Below, piece after piece: positions 5,989 through 6,325 of a DNA stretch of 6,325 nucleotides. A program made the translations under genes and the position numbers. A model generated the notes under the pieces. The model was not told the origin of the DNA. It saw nothing but the letters and a program-made list of their open reading frames with translations, and did not search any database. Numbering within the stretch: the first letter of the stretch is position 1; every line of letters starts with the position of its first letter. This DNA comes from an uncultured Clostridia bacterium (GTDB lineage Bacteria > Bacillota > Clostridia > Oscillospirales > Oscillospiraceae), in contig CAMNHH010000121.1 in NCBI GenBank assembly GCA_946539175.1, positions 1-6,325 of the forward strand, in the 5' to 3' direction.

Positions 5989-6103
5989 GTTGGTGTTGAT
6001 TGGCTTGAGGGTCCACCTGTTCCCATCCCGAACACAGAAGTTAAGCTCAAGTTCGTCGACGATAGTACGCGGGTGACTGCGTGTGAAAATAGATAACGCC
6101 AAC
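5989..6103 (+). rRNA. rrf: 5S ribosomal RNA
   Basis: The 115-nt gene is bounded by helix I, where GTTGGTGTT (5989-5997) pairs with AACGCCAAC (6095-6103) with one G-U wobble. Helix II pairs CTTGAG (6004-6009) perfectly with CTCAAG (6046-6051). The highly conserved loop sequence TTCCCATCCCGAACACAGAAGT (6020-6041) identifies it as 5S rRNA. The distal helix, about 6067-6082, closes on a GTGA (GNRA-type) tetraloop. No 16S or 23S gene is present: the gene to the left encodes protein and the unit has its own promoter, so this is a free-standing 5S copy linked to tRNA-Asn. Ends are inferred from pairing and could shift by 1-2 nt. Confidence 0.95.
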
Positions 6104-6111
6104 ATTCATAT

Positions 6112-6187
6112 TCCTCCTTAGCTCAGTCGGTAGAGCGACGGACTGTTAATCCGTGTGTCGTTGGTTCGAGTCCAACAGGGGGAGCCA
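6112..6187 (+). tRNA. tRNA-Asn (anticodon GUU)
   Basis: This complete 76-nt tRNA gene includes an encoded CCA (6185-6187). The acceptor stem pairs 6112-6118 with 6177-6183 (one U-G wobble), and the discriminator is G6184. The D arm contains AGCTCAGTCGGTAGAGC. The anticodon stem is 6138-6142 with 6150-6154, and the anticodon GTT lies at 6145-6147. The T loop is TTCGAGT. It starts 8 nt after mature 5S rRNA in the same transcript, so RNase P cleavage at its 5' end also separates the two RNAs. Confidence 0.97.
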
Positions 6188-6195
6188 TGAAAAAG

Positions 6196-6233
6196 CCCGG
6201 AAATCGTTGATACAACGGTTTCCGGGTTTTTTT
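6196..6233 (+). terminator. Intrinsic terminator of the 5S - tRNA-Asn unit
   Basis: A 14-bp stem (6196-6209 with 6213-6226, one U-G wobble) closes on a 3-nt loop and is followed by seven T residues (6227-6233) and a further T-rich stretch. The run of A before the stem (6191-6194) pairs with the T run and would allow termination on the opposite strand too. It lies 8 nt after the tRNA CCA end. Confidence 0.95.
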
Positions 6234-6255
6234 GTTTTTGCGTTGTTTTCCACAG

Positions 6256-6322
6256 CCGCCTGTAACAGGTAATTCCGGGAGAATCAAATGCAGGCAGGCG
6301 GAAGCTTAATCCGTGATTAAGC
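6256..6322. repeat. Cluster of short inverted repeats at the right edge
   Basis: Three dyads lie in the last 70 nt, beyond the tRNA terminator. CCGCCTG (6256-6262) matches CAGGCGG (6295-6301). CCTGT-A-ACAGG (6259-6269) overlaps the first arm of that dyad and would compete with it. GCTTAATC-CGT-GATTAAGC (6304-6322) is a perfect 8-bp hairpin. No open frame or RNA gene is recognised here. The window ends too soon to tell whether this is a leader, a terminator of a gene from the right, or the edge of a repeated element. Confidence 0.4.
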
Positions 6323-6325
6323 GTC

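Noticed and set aside
6256..6301. A CRISPR or tandem-repeat array at the right edge
   Set aside because: There are only single inverted arms of 7 bases, with no direct repeats at regular spacing.

Overview
The window looks like chromosomal DNA from a fairly GC-rich member of the Clostridia, probably Oscillospirales (Ruminococcaceae/Oscillospiraceae-like). This is inferred from strong AAGGAGG-type ribosome binding sites, sigma-A promoters with TGnTATAAT extended -10 boxes, tRNA genes that encode their CCA ends, a 5S rRNA precursor with a flanking stem of the kind RNase M5 processes, and an ECF sigma/anti-sigma pair of a style common in that order. No taxonomic marker was searched, so the assignment is provisional.

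Layout, left to right. Positions 1-50 are the 3' two thirds of a tRNA-Glu(CUC) gene, followed at once by a strong intrinsic terminator. Positions 285-1740 hold a two-gene plus-strand unit: an ECF sigma factor and a single-pass membrane protein that overlaps it by 14 nt and is most likely its anti-sigma factor. A convergent minus-strand gene (1945-2853) encodes an AEC-family permease. It is separated from the sigma unit by a long hairpin and has its own well-formed promoter. From the same intergenic region (2854-3036) a second promoter fires rightward into a three-gene unit: a DltC-like acyl carrier protein, an AlgI/DltB-like MBOAT acyltransferase and a membrane-anchored SGNH-type protein. The last part (5930-6233) is a small stable-RNA unit, promoter - 5S rRNA - tRNA-Asn(GUU) - terminator, without 16S or 23S rRNA.

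How the genes work together. The three-gene unit has the parts for moving an acyl group from a cytoplasmic carrier protein across the membrane (MBOAT) to an extracellular acceptor through a surface SGNH protein, as in D-alanylation of teichoic acids or O-acylation of exopolysaccharides. The ligase that would load the carrier (DltA-like) is absent from the unit, so the acyl group and acceptor cannot be named from the sequence. The sigma/anti-sigma pair is a separate envelope-signalling module, and nothing in the window links it to the acylation genes.

The most notable observations are the compact carrier-MBOAT-SGNH set without a loading enzyme, an imperfect dyad between the two divergent promoters, and an 8-bp pre-5S stem whose 3' strand occupies the entire spacer between 5S rRNA and tRNA-Asn.
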